Below are positions 29,306 to 37,754 of a stretch of 62,170 nt of DNA, piece after piece. Numbering within the stretch: position 1 is the stretch's first letter; each line of letters begins with the position of its first letter. A model generated the notes under the pieces. That model was not told the origin of the DNA, made no database searches, and was given only the letters and a program-made list of their open reading frames with translations. The stretch is from positions 1-62,170 of the forward strand of contig NZ_FNBX01000017.1 in the NCBI RefSeq assembly GCF_900102485.1. The letters are read 5' to 3'. This DNA is from Desulfovibrio legallii. GTDB lineage: Bacteria > Desulfobacterota > Desulfovibrionia > Desulfovibrionales > Desulfovibrionaceae. A program made the translations under genes and the position numbers.

Positions 29306-30089
29306 GGGCCTGGGGCAGGCCCCACAGGGGGTGGGGCAACACGGTGACGGGCGTCTGGTAGAGGGCACTGAGATTCTCCTCGGTAAAAACCTGCCGCACG
29401 GGGCCGTCAAAGGCCAGGCGGCCATCCTTAAGGCCCAGCAGCCGCGTGGCGTACAGGGCGGCCAGGTTGCAGTCGTGCACGGCCATGAGCACGCAGGCCC
29501 CGGCGGCGCGGCGGGCTTCCAGCAGGTCAAAAAGTTCTGTCATGCGGGCCAGGTCCAGGCCCGCGGCCAGCTCGTCCAGCAGCAGCAAGGGGCTTTCCTG
29601 GGCCAGCGCCCTGGCCAGCAGCACCCGCTGCAGCTCGCCGCCGGAAAGCTCGCGCAGACGCCGCCGGGCCAAACCTTCCGTATCCGTGGCGGCCAAGGCG
29701 CGGTCCGCCGCCTGATGGTCCTTCGGGCCGTACCAGCCCAAGGGGGAAAGGTGGGCGTAGCGTCCCAGGAGGACCATTTCCCGGGCCGTCAGATCTTCCG
29801 GGCAGGGGCCGCGCTGTGGCACCACGGCCGCCAGGCGGGCCCGTTCCCTGGGCCGCAGGGCCGCCAGAGAACGCCCGGCCAGACGCACCGTGCCGCTCTG
29901 CGGGGCCAGCACGCCCGAAAGCGCGCGCAGCAGCGTGGTCTTGCCGCTGCCGTTGGGGCCCAGCAGGGCCGCGCATTCCCCGGCCCGCAGGCTGAAGCTC
30001 ACCCCGCGCAGCACGGCGCGGCGGCCGTAGCCCGCCGCAAGGTCCGCCACCGCAAGCAGCGGCGCGGCCTTGGCAACAGGCCCGTCCAT
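29160..30089 (-). CDS. btuD: Cobalamin ABC transporter ATPase, BtuD-like
   Basis: Encodes 309 residues starting MDGPVAKAAPLLAVADLAAG. Walker A is GPNGSGKTT, the signature LSGGELQRVLLARAL, and Walker B LLLLDELAAGLD (Glu-Leu-Ala in place of the usual Glu-Pro-Thr). This is the FecE/BtuD class. The last 50 residues are low-complexity and lie in the region that also encodes the btuF leader. The ATG overlaps the btuC stop (TGATG), so translation is coupled. Confidence 0.88.
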   Translation of the reverse strand: MDGPVAKAAPLLAVADLAAGYGRRAVLRGVSFSLRAGECAALLGPNGSGKTTLLRALSGVLAPQSGTVRLAGRSLAALRPRERARLAAVVPQRGPCPEDLTAREMVLLGRYAHLSPLGWYGPKDHQAADRALAATDTEGLARRRLRELSGGELQRVLLARALAQESPLLLLDELAAGLDLARMTELFDLLEARRAAGACVLMAVHDCNLAALYATRLLGLKDGRLAFDGPVRQVFTEENLSALYQTPVTVLPHPLWGLPQALAASARGPWAAVAPNGRTAVNSGAALSAAVCGRPRHGGPHDGHADGNG

Positions 30090-31156
30090 CAGCGCCCCCG
30101 CACCAGCAGGGCGAAAAAAGGGCCGCCCAGCAAGGCCGTAACCACGCCCACGGGCAGTTCCTGTCCGCCGTCCAGCACGCAGCGGGCCAGCACGTCGGCC
30201 CAGACCAGCAGCACGCCGCCGCCCAGAAAGGCTCCCAGCAGGAGCGGCCCGTGCCCCCCGCCCAACAGCAGCCGCAAAACGTGCGGCACTACCAGGCCCA
30301 CAAAACCGATAACCCCGGCCACGGCCACGCAGCCCGCCGTCATGCAGCTGGCCCCGGCCAGGAGCCAGAAGCGCGCGCGGGGCACGGCCAGGCCCAGCTG
30401 GGCGGCCTGCTCGTCCCCCAGGGCCAGCACGTCCAGCGCCCGCCAGCCCAGGCCCACGGCCAGCAGGCCCGGCAGCAGGGTGGCCAGCAACAGGGGCAGG
30501 CTGTCCCAGCCCCGGCCCTGGAGCGAGCCCATGATCCAAAAAACGATGCTGGTGACGGACTCCTCATTGAGCGCCTTGACCAGGGCCACCAGCGCTCCCA
30601 GAAAGGCGGCCACGGCAATGCCCGCCAGCACGACGCTTTCTTTACGCCAGCCGCCGCGTCCGCGCCCCAGCCAGAGGGCCCCGGCCAGGGCCAGCAGCGC
30701 TCCCGCCAGGGCCGCCGGGGCCACCAGGGCGGCCGGGTGGCTTTCCAGGCCGGGGAAAAGCGCCGCAAAGCGTCCGCCCAGGGCAATGGCCAGGCTGGCC
30801 CCAAAGGCCGCCCCGGCGGAAACGCCCAGGGTAAAGGGATCGGCCAGGGGGTTGCGCAGCACGCCCTGCAAGGCCACGCCCGCCACGGCCAGGGCCCCGC
30901 CGCAGAGGGAGGCCAGCGCCACCCGCGCCAGGCGGATGTCCCCCACCACCAGGATGAGGGCGTTGTCGCCCGGCAAAGGGGCCAGGCCCAGCAGCCCGGC
31001 CAGGGCGGCCAGCACCTGGCGCGCCGTATAGGGCGCAGGGCCGGGCAGGCAGGCCAGGGGCAGCGAAAAAAGCCAGAGCGCCGCCAGGGCGGCAAAGGCC
31101 GTGCGGCGGACGCGGTGCGGCGCGGAAAGTGCGGAGGATGGATGCCGTGCGGTCAT
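30089..31156 (-). CDS. btuC: Cobalamin ABC transporter permease, BtuC/FecCD-like
   Basis: Encodes 355 residues with about ten membrane helices. GVALQGVLRNPLADPFTLGVSAGAAFGA is the hallmark of the FecCD/BtuC permease family, and GVIGFVGLVVPHVLRLLLG is the conserved cytoplasmic coupling region. It is first in btuC-btuD-btuF-cobI. The ATG at 31156 lies 31 bases after the intrinsic terminator of the cobalamin riboswitch. Confidence 0.9.
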   Translation of the reverse strand: MTARHPSSALSAPHRVRRTAFAALAALWLFSLPLACLPGPAPYTARQVLAALAGLLGLAPLPGDNALILVVGDIRLARVALASLCGGALAVAGVALQGVLRNPLADPFTLGVSAGAAFGASLAIALGGRFAALFPGLESHPAALVAPAALAGALLALAGALWLGRGRGGWRKESVVLAGIAVAAFLGALVALVKALNEESVTSIVFWIMGSLQGRGWDSLPLLLATLLPGLLAVGLGWRALDVLALGDEQAAQLGLAVPRARFWLLAGASCMTAGCVAVAGVIGFVGLVVPHVLRLLLGGGHGPLLLGAFLGGGVLLVWADVLARCVLDGGQELPVGVVTALLGGPFFALLVRGR

Positions 31157-31187
31157 GCCGCTGCCCCTAGAGAGCCCGTGCGGGCAT

Positions 31188-31227
31188 AAAAAAGCCTCTT
31201 CCGTTCGCGCGTGCGAAGGGAAGAGGC
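31188..31227 (-). terminator. Riboswitch expression-platform terminator before btuC
   Basis: A 9-bp stem, GCCTCTTCC and GGAAGAGGC, is followed on the minus strand by TTTTTT. It lies between the cobalamin riboswitch and btuC, so B12 binding would favour termination. Confidence 0.85.
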
Positions 31228-31314
31228 CCGTATTTCCTCTGTCCTGCCGGCAAAAACCCGTTGCCGCGACGGCCAGCGCCGTCCGCCAGGCCGTGACGCA
31301 CGGCCTGGGCTACG

Positions 31315-31460
31315 GCAGGTCTTCCGGCTTGGCCCCCGCGCTTCGGCCTTCCCGTTGCCAGTGGCACATGAAGAAGCGCGGCGTATGGGCCTTACGGCGG
31401 CGGGTCCGCTCCCGCTTTGCACGGGATTCCCTTTTCAAGCCGAGCGAAGCCCGGCTACCG
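31315..31460 (-). promoter_or_regulatory. Cobalamin riboswitch upstream of btuC-btuD-btuF-cobI
   Basis: The minus strand shows GGGAATCCCGTGCAAAGCGG, GCGGACCCGCCGCCGTAAG, GTGCCACTGG and AAGCCGGAAGACCTGCC in order, the B12-element core. It is nearly identical in these blocks to the element in front of nrdD. Confidence 0.93.
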
Positions 31461-31551
31461 TAACCGCCGTCACTGTAGGCGCGGGGCGGGGCGGTGTCAA
31501 TGCCGGGGGCGCTGCGTTCCCCCTTCTTCCCCCTTGCTTTACCCGCGCCAA

Positions 31552-32346
31552 TCAGGCTTTTATCCAGATCAGACTGGCCTGGCGGCCGCAGCGTCGCTGG
31601 CGGCGGTAGGAGAAGAACTGCGGATTGGTCATGGTGCAGAGGTCAAGCCCGAAGATGTGGCGGGGGAGGAGCCCGGCGTCCTTCAGTTGTCTGCGGGTGA
31701 GGCTCCAGAGATCCATAGTGTGGTTTGCCGCATCGAGCCAGGGGGCGTAGTCCGGGCCCCATTCCTGGTCAAAGTTGACGAACTGGGCGTTGTCCGGCCC
31801 CAGGCTGGGGCCGCGCACGGCCAGGACTTCGCGGGGGTCGAGGCCGTAGTGCTCGCAGAAGCGGCGCGCGCCGTCGGCGGGGAAGGCGCAGCGGTTGCCG
31901 CGCCAGCCTGCGTGCAGGGCGGCGATATGGCGGCCGCTCTGGTGGGCCAGGAGGATGGGCTGGCAGTCTGCGGTTTTGATGCAGAGGGCCAGGCCGGGGC
32001 GGTCCGTGGCCAGGCCGTCGCCTTCAGGCAGGTCGGCGTCGGTCAGGGCGGGGGCTGCCGCAAAGGGAACGGCGGGCGGATCAAAATGGAGCGCGTTGCC
32101 GTGCACCTGGTGCAGCTCGGCCCAGGCGGCGGCCCCCTGGGGGCGCAGCAGCTCCGTCAGGGCGCGGCGGCTGCGGACCGTGCCATCGGGGTCGGCTCCC
32201 ACGCTGTGGGAGATGTTGCCCCCGGCCAGAGGGTCGGCGTCGGCGGTCAGGGGGTCGGCGGGGGCGGGCAGGCTGCGGGTCTGAAAGGCGCAGCCCACGT
32301 TGGGGAGCCCGGGGAAATGGAAAAAGATGCAGTTTACAGTAGACAC
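31552..32346 (-). CDS. pgeF: YfiH/PgeF-type laccase-domain protein
   Basis: Encodes 264 residues. LHQVHG, CIKTADCQPILL and ALHAGWRGN hold the His, Cys and His zinc ligands of the multicopper polyphenol oxidase/YfiH family. Members have been shown to act as purine nucleoside phosphorylases or to edit peptidoglycan side chains, so the physiological role stays open. The start is a GTG at 32346 with GAGG 6 bases upstream; it overlaps the end of the cyclo-ligase gene, giving coupled translation. Confidence 0.85.
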   Translation of the reverse strand: MSTVNCIFFHFPGLPNVGCAFQTRSLPAPADPLTADADPLAGGNISHSVGADPDGTVRSRRALTELLRPQGAAAWAELHQVHGNALHFDPPAVPFAAAPALTDADLPEGDGLATDRPGLALCIKTADCQPILLAHQSGRHIAALHAGWRGNRCAFPADGARRFCEHYGLDPREVLAVRGPSLGPDNAQFVNFDQEWGPDYAPWLDAANHTMDLWSLTRRQLKDAGLLPRHIFGLDLCTMTNPQFFSYRRQRRCGRQASLIWIKA

Positions 32347-32999
32347 AGCAAGCCTCGTTCCGTGCAGAGGTAGTTTGCCCTTTGGTCCCAGGGGTCCAGG
32401 GGCAGGGCGTCGGCCACCTGGAAGGAGAAGCACAGGCCCAGGAGAGGACAGGCCGGGCGGCGGCGCAGAAAACGGTCGTAATAGCCGCCGCCGTAGCCCA
32501 GGCGGCCGCCCCGGCGGTCAAAGGCCAGGCCGGGCAGGACGATGAGGTCCGGGGCAAAGGCCGTGCCCAGGGCGTCTGGCCCCAGGCCGGGCAGGGCCGG
32601 ATCCGGCTCGCGTAGGCCAAAGGGGCCAGGGCGCAGGGCCGCCGGTTCTGGGCAGACGACAAAATCCATGTATCCTGGCGCGTCGGGCCGCACGCGCGGC
32701 AGCCAGAGGGTGCGGCCCGCGGTCCAGGCCGCTTCCAGCAGTAGATCTGTGGGGGCCTCGTTTTTTACGCCCACATACAGGGCCACGGAGCGGGCGTCTT
32801 CCCAGAGGGCCGAGGCCAGGAGGCGCAACTGCGCGGCCCGGCCGTATTCCTGAAACTCTTGCGGCGCAAGGCCGCGGCGCAGGGCGGCATACTGCTGCCG
32901 CAGCGCGGCCTTGGCGGTGGCCGTGCCCTGCCTGGGGGTCGGCTCGGAGGCGGGGCCGGAGGCCGGAGAGGCGGGCGGCGGAGGCGGGGAAGGGGGCAT
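32334..32999 (-). CDS. 5-formyltetrahydrofolate cyclo-ligase
   Basis: Encodes 221 residues from the ATG at 32999. After a Pro/Ser-rich opening, KAALRQQYAALRR gives the conserved N-terminal helix. GRLGYGGGYYDRFL is the family signature around the ATP site, and LPGLAFDRRG precedes it. It converts 5-formyl-THF to 5,10-methenyl-THF in one-carbon metabolism. A longer frame upstream to 33644 is antisense to the metallophosphoesterase gene and is not used. AAAAGG lies 6 bases before the start. Confidence 0.88.
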   Translation of the reverse strand: MPPSPPPPPASPASGPASEPTPRQGTATAKAALRQQYAALRRGLAPQEFQEYGRAAQLRLLASALWEDARSVALYVGVKNEAPTDLLLEAAWTAGRTLWLPRVRPDAPGYMDFVVCPEPAALRPGPFGLREPDPALPGLGPDALGTAFAPDLIVLPGLAFDRRGGRLGYGGGYYDRFLRRRPACPLLGLCFSFQVADALPLDPWDQRANYLCTERGLLCLL

Positions 33000-33089
33000 G
33001 GCGGGCCTTTTCTTGGCTGAGGAGCTGTGGTAACCTACACATACTGCGGCCGATTGCGGCCGCTGCACTGTAACAAAGGAAGCACCGCC

Positions 33090-33776
33090 ATGCCAAGCGC
33101 CGACTCCCAGGATTATCTTTGGGTCGCCGTGGGCGATATCCACGACGAACCCGCCCGCATTGCCGAAATTCCGGAACTGCCTCAGGCCGACGGCATTATT
33201 GTGACCGGGGATCTTACCATTACCGGCGGCGTGAAACAGGCCGAGCAGGTCATGAACGTGCTGCGCGCCCACAATACGACGGTCTGGGCGCAGATCGGCA
33301 ATATGGACCGGCCTGAGGTGGACCAGTGGCTGAGCGAAATGGGCTGGAACCTCCACGCCATGACCCGCGCGCTCACGCCGGAGACGGCCATTTTCGGCGT
33401 GGGGGCGTCTACGTTTACGCCCTTCGGCACGCCCAGCGAATTTCCGGAATCGGCCTTTGCCGCCTGGCTGGACGCCTGCTGGCAGAAAGCGCGGACCTAC
33501 GCCCATACCGTGCTGGTGTCGCACAATCCCCCTAAGGACACGGCCTGCGACGTCATCCCCGGCGGCGCGCACGTGGGTTCCACGGCCGTGCGCGAATTTC
33601 TGGAGGAAGCCCAGCCGGAGATCTGTCTCTGCGGGCACATTCACGAGGCCAGGGCTATGGACCGCGTGGGCCGCACCCTGGTGGTCAATCCCGGCCCGCT
33701 TTCACTGGGGGGCTATGTGCTGCTGCGCTCCAACGCCGGGCAGCTTTCGGCGGAGCTCAAGTTGCTGGAAAGCTGA
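33090..33776 (+). CDS. Metallophosphoesterase family protein
   Basis: Encodes 228 residues. The calcineurin-like motifs appear in order: VAVGDIHDEP, IVTGDLTITGG, GNMDRPE (the GNHD equivalent with Met-Asp), VSHNPPKDT and LCGHIHEAR. These bind two metal ions and hydrolyse phosphoesters. The substrate is unknown. AAGGA precedes the ATG at 33090; it is divergent from the cyclo-ligase gene, with both promoters in 33000-33089. Confidence 0.85.
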   Translation: MPSADSQDYLWVAVGDIHDEPARIAEIPELPQADGIIVTGDLTITGGVKQAEQVMNVLRAHNTTVWAQIGNMDRPEVDQWLSEMGWNLHAMTRALTPETAIFGVGASTFTPFGTPSEFPESAFAAWLDACWQKARTYAHTVLVSHNPPKDTACDVIPGGAHVGSTAVREFLEEAQPEICLCGHIHEARAMDRVGRTLVVNPGPLSLGGYVLLRSNAGQLSAELKLLES

Positions 33777-33986
33777 TTTTTTTGGGGGTGAGAGCCTTTT
33801 TTGCGGCCCGTCACGGCAGTGCGTCCGGACGGGCCGCTTGCATAATTTTCAAAAAAACGTACTCTGCAAGAAGTACGGGCATGCCAGCCGCACCTGCGCG
33901 CCATCCGGCGCTGCACCGGCCTCGTTACGGCATGCCGCCCAAATTTCTTGCGGCGGCTCCTGCCGCCGTACATAAAAAGGATATTC

Positions 33987-36650
33987 ATGACCGCAGATCA
34001 GGACACCCCCGTGGCCGCACCGGCAGCCTCGGACACAATGGATAAGGAAACCCCCAAGCCCCGTCGACGCGCCGCCCCCCGCAGCAGAACAACAAAATCC
34101 GCCCAGGCCGACGTTGCGCCTTCCGCCGCGGCTGCGCCCCCCTCGGACGGCAAGGCCGCCGCAAGCCCCAAACCCGCTCCCCGCAAACGCTCCGGCGCTA
34201 AAAAAAGCGCTGCGCCTGAGGCGGCCGCCGCAGCCGCGCCGCCCGAAACTTCCGCTTCCCCAATTGCTGCATCCCCCGATGCTGCGTCCAAACATCCCGC
34301 AGCCGCGCTGCCCTCCGCAACCGGGGAAGATGCCCCCAAGAAGCGCCGCACAACGCGTGCAGCCGCAAGCCGTAAAAAAGCCCCGGCCGCAGCGGCAGGG
34401 GAGGCGGCCACCAGCGCTGCGGCCCTGACGCCGGAAGCGCCCGTTGCGGAGGAAAATCCCGCAGCACCCAAGGCAACCGCATCCGCCAAAACCTCCGGCC
34501 AGACTTCCGCCAAAACTTCCGGCCGAAGCCGCAGCGCGTCAGCCGGCAAAACCTCCGGTCGCAGCGCAGCAGGCCGCAAATCCCGCGCCGCCGCGCCCGC
34601 AGTCGCCACGGCGACGCCGGAAGCCGCACAATCCGCGGCGCAGTCCATGGGCAAGTCCGGGGAGCAATCCTCCCGGCGGTCCGGCCCCGCTGCGGCACAG
34701 CCCGCCGCGTCTGCCGCGACGACGGCTCCGGAGCCCGGCGCAGCCCCGTTGCCCGGCCTTGAGCGGAAGGAAATTGCCGCGCGTCCGGCGCAGCCTGCGC
34801 TTGCCTCTGCCGCGCCGACGCCTGCCTTGACGGAAGCCGCGCCTGCGGCCGCGCCCGCTGTGCGGGTTGCCGCGGCCGTGCCCGCGGTGGAGGGCCCGAC
34901 CATAATCCCCACGGCAGCCGGCGGCGAAGGCGCCGCTGCGGAAGCCGCCCCGGAGGCGGAAGGGGAAAACGCCGCCGAAGCCCCCCGGCGCAAGAATCGG
35001 CGTGGGCGGCGCGGCGGCCGCGGCCGCAACCGCAAAAAAGAACAGAATGGTCAGGAGAACGGCGCGGCGGCTGCCGCTGACAACGCCCAGGAGCCGGAGG
35101 AACCCGCCGAAAGCGATACCCCCGCAAGCGGGGCCACGGCCGCCGTCCAGGCCACGGCCGCCGTCCAGGCCACGGCCCGGCCCGCCACCGGGCGCGGTGC
35201 GGCCCAGAACAAGCGCCGCATGTTCATCAGCGTGCTGCCCGGCGAACAGGTGGAGGTGGCCCTGGCCGAGAACGGCCAGGTGCTGGAATACTACCTGGAC
35301 ATGCTGCACCAGCGCAAAATCAAGGGCAACATTTACAAAGGGGTCATCCACAATATCGATACCAACCTGCAGGCCGCCTTCGTCAGCTACGGCACGGGCA
35401 AGAACGGCTTTCTGCAGATCGATGAGGTGCATCCCGAATACTGGCTGAGCCACCACGAACCGGCCAAGGGCAAGAAGTTTCCGCCCATCCAGAAGGTGCT
35501 CAAGGCCGGGCAGGAAGTGTTGGTGCAGGTGGTCAAGGAACCCACGGGCAGCAAAGGCGCGTTTCTGACCACCTGGATTTCATTGGCCGGGCGTTTTCTG
35601 GTGCTGACGCCGGGGCAGGAGCAGATCGGCATCTCGCGCAAGGTAGAGGACGACGACGAGCGCGCCCGCCTGCGCGAGCTCATGAACGGCATTGACCCCG
35701 GCCAGAACCTGGGCGTCATTGTGCGTACGGTGAGCGCTGGCACCACCAAGACCACCCTGCGCAACGACCTGCAATATCTGAAGCGCGTCTGGCGCGACAT
35801 CCGCAAAAAAGGCACAGAGGTCACGGCCCCGTCCCTGGTCTACCAGGAGCCGGGCCTTTCCGAACGCGCCGTGCGCGACTACCTTACCGACGACGTGGGC
35901 GAAATCTGGGTGGATAGCGAGGAAGTGGCCCAGAGCATTCGGGAAACCGTGAGCCTGCTCTTTCCCCGCAAGAAGGATCTGGTGCACCTCTATGCGGACG
36001 TGCGCACGCCCATGTGGGACCGCTTTAACCTGCGGCGGCAACTGGACCAGATCTACACCCGCGAGGTGCAGCTGCCTTCGGGGGGCCGGCTGGTGTTTGA
36101 CCAGACCGAGGCCCTCATGGCCATTGACATCAATTCGGGCAAAATTTCCGGCAAGGGCAATTTTGAGGCCATGGCCCACAAGACCAACATGGAGGCGGCC
36201 GAGACCATTGCCCGGCACCTCAGGCTGCGCGACATCGGCGGCCAGGTGGTCATCGACTTCATTGAAATGCGCGAGAAAAAGCATGTGCTGGAAGTGGAAA
36301 AAACCCTGCGCGCGGCCATGAAGAACGACCGCGCCCGGCACGACGTGGGGCGCATGAGCTCCTTCGGCCTGCTGGAGCTGGTGCGCCAGCGCACAGGCTC
36401 CTCGGCCCTTTCCATCACTATGGAGCCTTGCCCGGCCTGCGGCGGTACCGGCCAGCGCCGTAACCTGGAGTGGCAGGCCCTGCAGGCCCTGGGCGATTTG
36501 CGGCGGCTGCTGCGCGCCGAAAACAAGGACAAATGCGTTTACACAGCCCCGGCCGAGCTGGCTCTGTATCTGCTGAACCACAAGCGCGACGCCCTGCGCG
36601 AACTGGAGCAGGATTTCGGCAAATGTCTGGAAATACTGGTGCGCCCCTAA
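33987..36650 (+). CDS. rne: Ribonuclease E/G family endoribonuclease with long disordered N-terminus
   Basis: Encodes 887 residues. About the first 400 are Ala/Pro/Lys-rich and disordered, with basic clusters (RRKNRRGRRGGRGRNRKKE). The catalytic region starts with RRMFISVLPGEQVEVALAEN and the embedded S1 domain (KGNIYKGVIHNIDTNLQAAF). The DNase I-like region follows with MAIDINSGKISGKGNF and VIDFIEMREK (metal-binding Asp residues), then the zinc-link CPACGGTGQRR. It cleaves mRNA, rRNA and tRNA precursors. In E. coli the disordered scaffold is at the C-terminus; here it is at the N-terminus. AAAAGG precedes the ATG at 33987. Confidence 0.93.
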   Translation: MTADQDTPVAAPAASDTMDKETPKPRRRAAPRSRTTKSAQADVAPSAAAAPPSDGKAAASPKPAPRKRSGAKKSAAPEAAAAAAPPETSASPIAASPDAASKHPAAALPSATGEDAPKKRRTTRAAASRKKAPAAAAGEAATSAAALTPEAPVAEENPAAPKATASAKTSGQTSAKTSGRSRSASAGKTSGRSAAGRKSRAAAPAVATATPEAAQSAAQSMGKSGEQSSRRSGPAAAQPAASAATTAPEPGAAPLPGLERKEIAARPAQPALASAAPTPALTEAAPAAAPAVRVAAAVPAVEGPTIIPTAAGGEGAAAEAAPEAEGENAAEAPRRKNRRGRRGGRGRNRKKEQNGQENGAAAAADNAQEPEEPAESDTPASGATAAVQATAAVQATARPATGRGAAQNKRRMFISVLPGEQVEVALAENGQVLEYYLDMLHQRKIKGNIYKGVIHNIDTNLQAAFVSYGTGKNGFLQIDEVHPEYWLSHHEPAKGKKFPPIQKVLKAGQEVLVQVVKEPTGSKGAFLTTWISLAGRFLVLTPGQEQIGISRKVEDDDERARLRELMNGIDPGQNLGVIVRTVSAGTTKTTLRNDLQYLKRVWRDIRKKGTEVTAPSLVYQEPGLSERAVRDYLTDDVGEIWVDSEEVAQSIRETVSLLFPRKKDLVHLYADVRTPMWDRFNLRRQLDQIYTREVQLPSGGRLVFDQTEALMAIDINSGKISGKGNFEAMAHKTNMEAAETIARHLRLRDIGGQVVIDFIEMREKKHVLEVEKTLRAAMKNDRARHDVGRMSSFGLLELVRQRTGSSALSITMEPCPACGGTGQRRNLEWQALQALGDLRRLLRAENKDKCVYTAPAELALYLLNHKRDALRELEQDFGKCLEILVRP

Positions 36651-37318
36651 GCGCGCCCGGCACATCTTCCGCGGGCGGCGGTTTTGGCGCTCCTGACGGG
36701 CCCGGAGCCGCCGCTGTCGGCGGGGGGGAGCCGCAAACCGCTGCAACGCGGGAAAACCGGCTGCTGCTGCACGTCTGCTGTGGGCCGTGCGCCGTCATGC
36801 CTCTGCTGCGCCTGCGGGACGAGGGCTATGCCGTCACGGCCTGGTTCATGAATCCCAATATCCACCCGCTGACGGAATACCTGCGCCGCCGCGAGGCCGC
36901 CGGAGAATGCGCCGCCAGGCTGGGCGTGCCCATAATCTATGCGGACGCGGCCTGGAACGTGACGGCTTGGCTGCGGGCCGTGGCCGGAAGGGACGCCCCG
37001 CCGGAGCGCTGCGCCTGGTGTTGCGCCAGCCGTCTGGAAGCGGCCTTTGCCGCCGCCAGGGAGCTGGGCTGCGCCTGGGTGAGCAGCAGCCTGCTCTATT
37101 CGCGCTACCAGCCGCACGCGGCCATCAAGGCCGCCGGCGAGCGCCTGGGGGCCGCCGGAGGGCCGGGATTCGTCTACCGCGACTTTCGCGAGGACTGGCA
37201 GGAGGGCATTGACCGCTCCAAAGAAATGGAACTTTACCGCCAGCCCTATTGCGGCTGCATCTACAGCGAGGCTGAACGCTACGGCAAGCGCCTGGCCCGC
37301 CTTTGCGCGGAGCGATAA
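36623..37318 (+). CDS. queH: Epoxyqueuosine reductase QueH
   Basis: Encodes about 231 residues from the ATG at 36623, overlapping the end of the RNase E/G gene by 28 bases. LLLHVCCGPCAVMPL, ERCAWCCASRLE and QPYCGCIYSE give the conserved cysteine pairs of QueH (DUF208), which bind a 4Fe-4S cluster plus a mononuclear iron and reduce epoxyqueuosine in the last step of queuosine tRNA modification. The body YSRYQPH and DFREDW are also typical. The exact start is uncertain because the first 45 residues are low-complexity. Confidence 0.88.
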   Translation: MSGNTGAPLSAPGTSSAGGGFGAPDGPGAAAVGGGEPQTAATRENRLLLHVCCGPCAVMPLLRLRDEGYAVTAWFMNPNIHPLTEYLRRREAAGECAARLGVPIIYADAAWNVTAWLRAVAGRDAPPERCAWCCASRLEAAFAAARELGCAWVSSSLLYSRYQPHAAIKAAGERLGAAGGPGFVYRDFREDWQEGIDRSKEMELYRQPYCGCIYSEAERYGKRLARLCAER

Positions 37319-37396
37319 CATCAGTCGAGCCAGGAGAGACCTTCTCCCGCACAGGCCGCCAGTGGGTGGGGAAACAAAATTTCCTGCAATTTTCCC

Positions 37397-37425
37397 TTGA
37401 CGTTGCCCGGCTTTTTCCGTACTAA
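37397..37425 (+). promoter_or_regulatory. Promoter of tRNA-Asn
   Basis: TTGACG and TACTAA are separated by 17 bases, ending 17 bases before the tRNA. The -35 is a near-consensus match and the -10 moderate. Confidence 0.6.
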
Positions 37426-37442
37426 TTCTTTCGCTGCAACGA

Positions 37443-37518
37443 TCCCCGATAGCTCAATTGGCAGAGCGGGTGACTGTTAATCACTAGGTTGGCGGTTCAA
37501 GTCCGTCTCGGGGAGCCA
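37443..37518 (+). tRNA. tRNA-Asn (anticodon GTT)
   Basis: The acceptor arms TCCCCGA/TCGGGGA, D-arm AGCTCAATTGGCAGAGC, anticodon loop CTGTTAA and T-arm GGCGGTTCAAGTCCGTC fold into a standard cloverleaf. GTT is the anticodon and CCA is encoded. It borders the restriction-modification island. Confidence 0.97.
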
Positions 37519-37527
37519 TAAAATTCA

Positions 37528-37560
37528 AGCCCTTACAGCTAATCGCTGTGAGGGCTTTTT
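37528..37560 (+). terminator. Intrinsic terminator of tRNA-Asn
   Basis: AAGCCCTTACAGC pairs with GCTGTGAGGGCTT across a short loop and is followed by TTTT, about 10 bases after the tRNA CCA end. Confidence 0.85.
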
Positions 37561-37754
37561 CTGTCGGGGTAACACCGGGGTAACACCAGAACGAAAATCG
37601 GGGTCCCGTCTTCCGGGGTTGCCCCCACGGCACCGGAAGGCGCTTGCGCCCCTCGTAGTCAAAAAATTGACAGGGGGCGTCGGACACCTCTCCGCCCGCA
37701 AAAAGTTTTTGTGCTGAAAACTTGCTGGACGTTGCTGGGTAATCCTCCCAAAAA

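Noticed and set aside
29306..29530. Longer btuF starting at 29530
   Set aside because: The extra 75 codons are antisense-type Cys/Pro/Arg-rich sequence inside btuD and would place the signal peptide internally.
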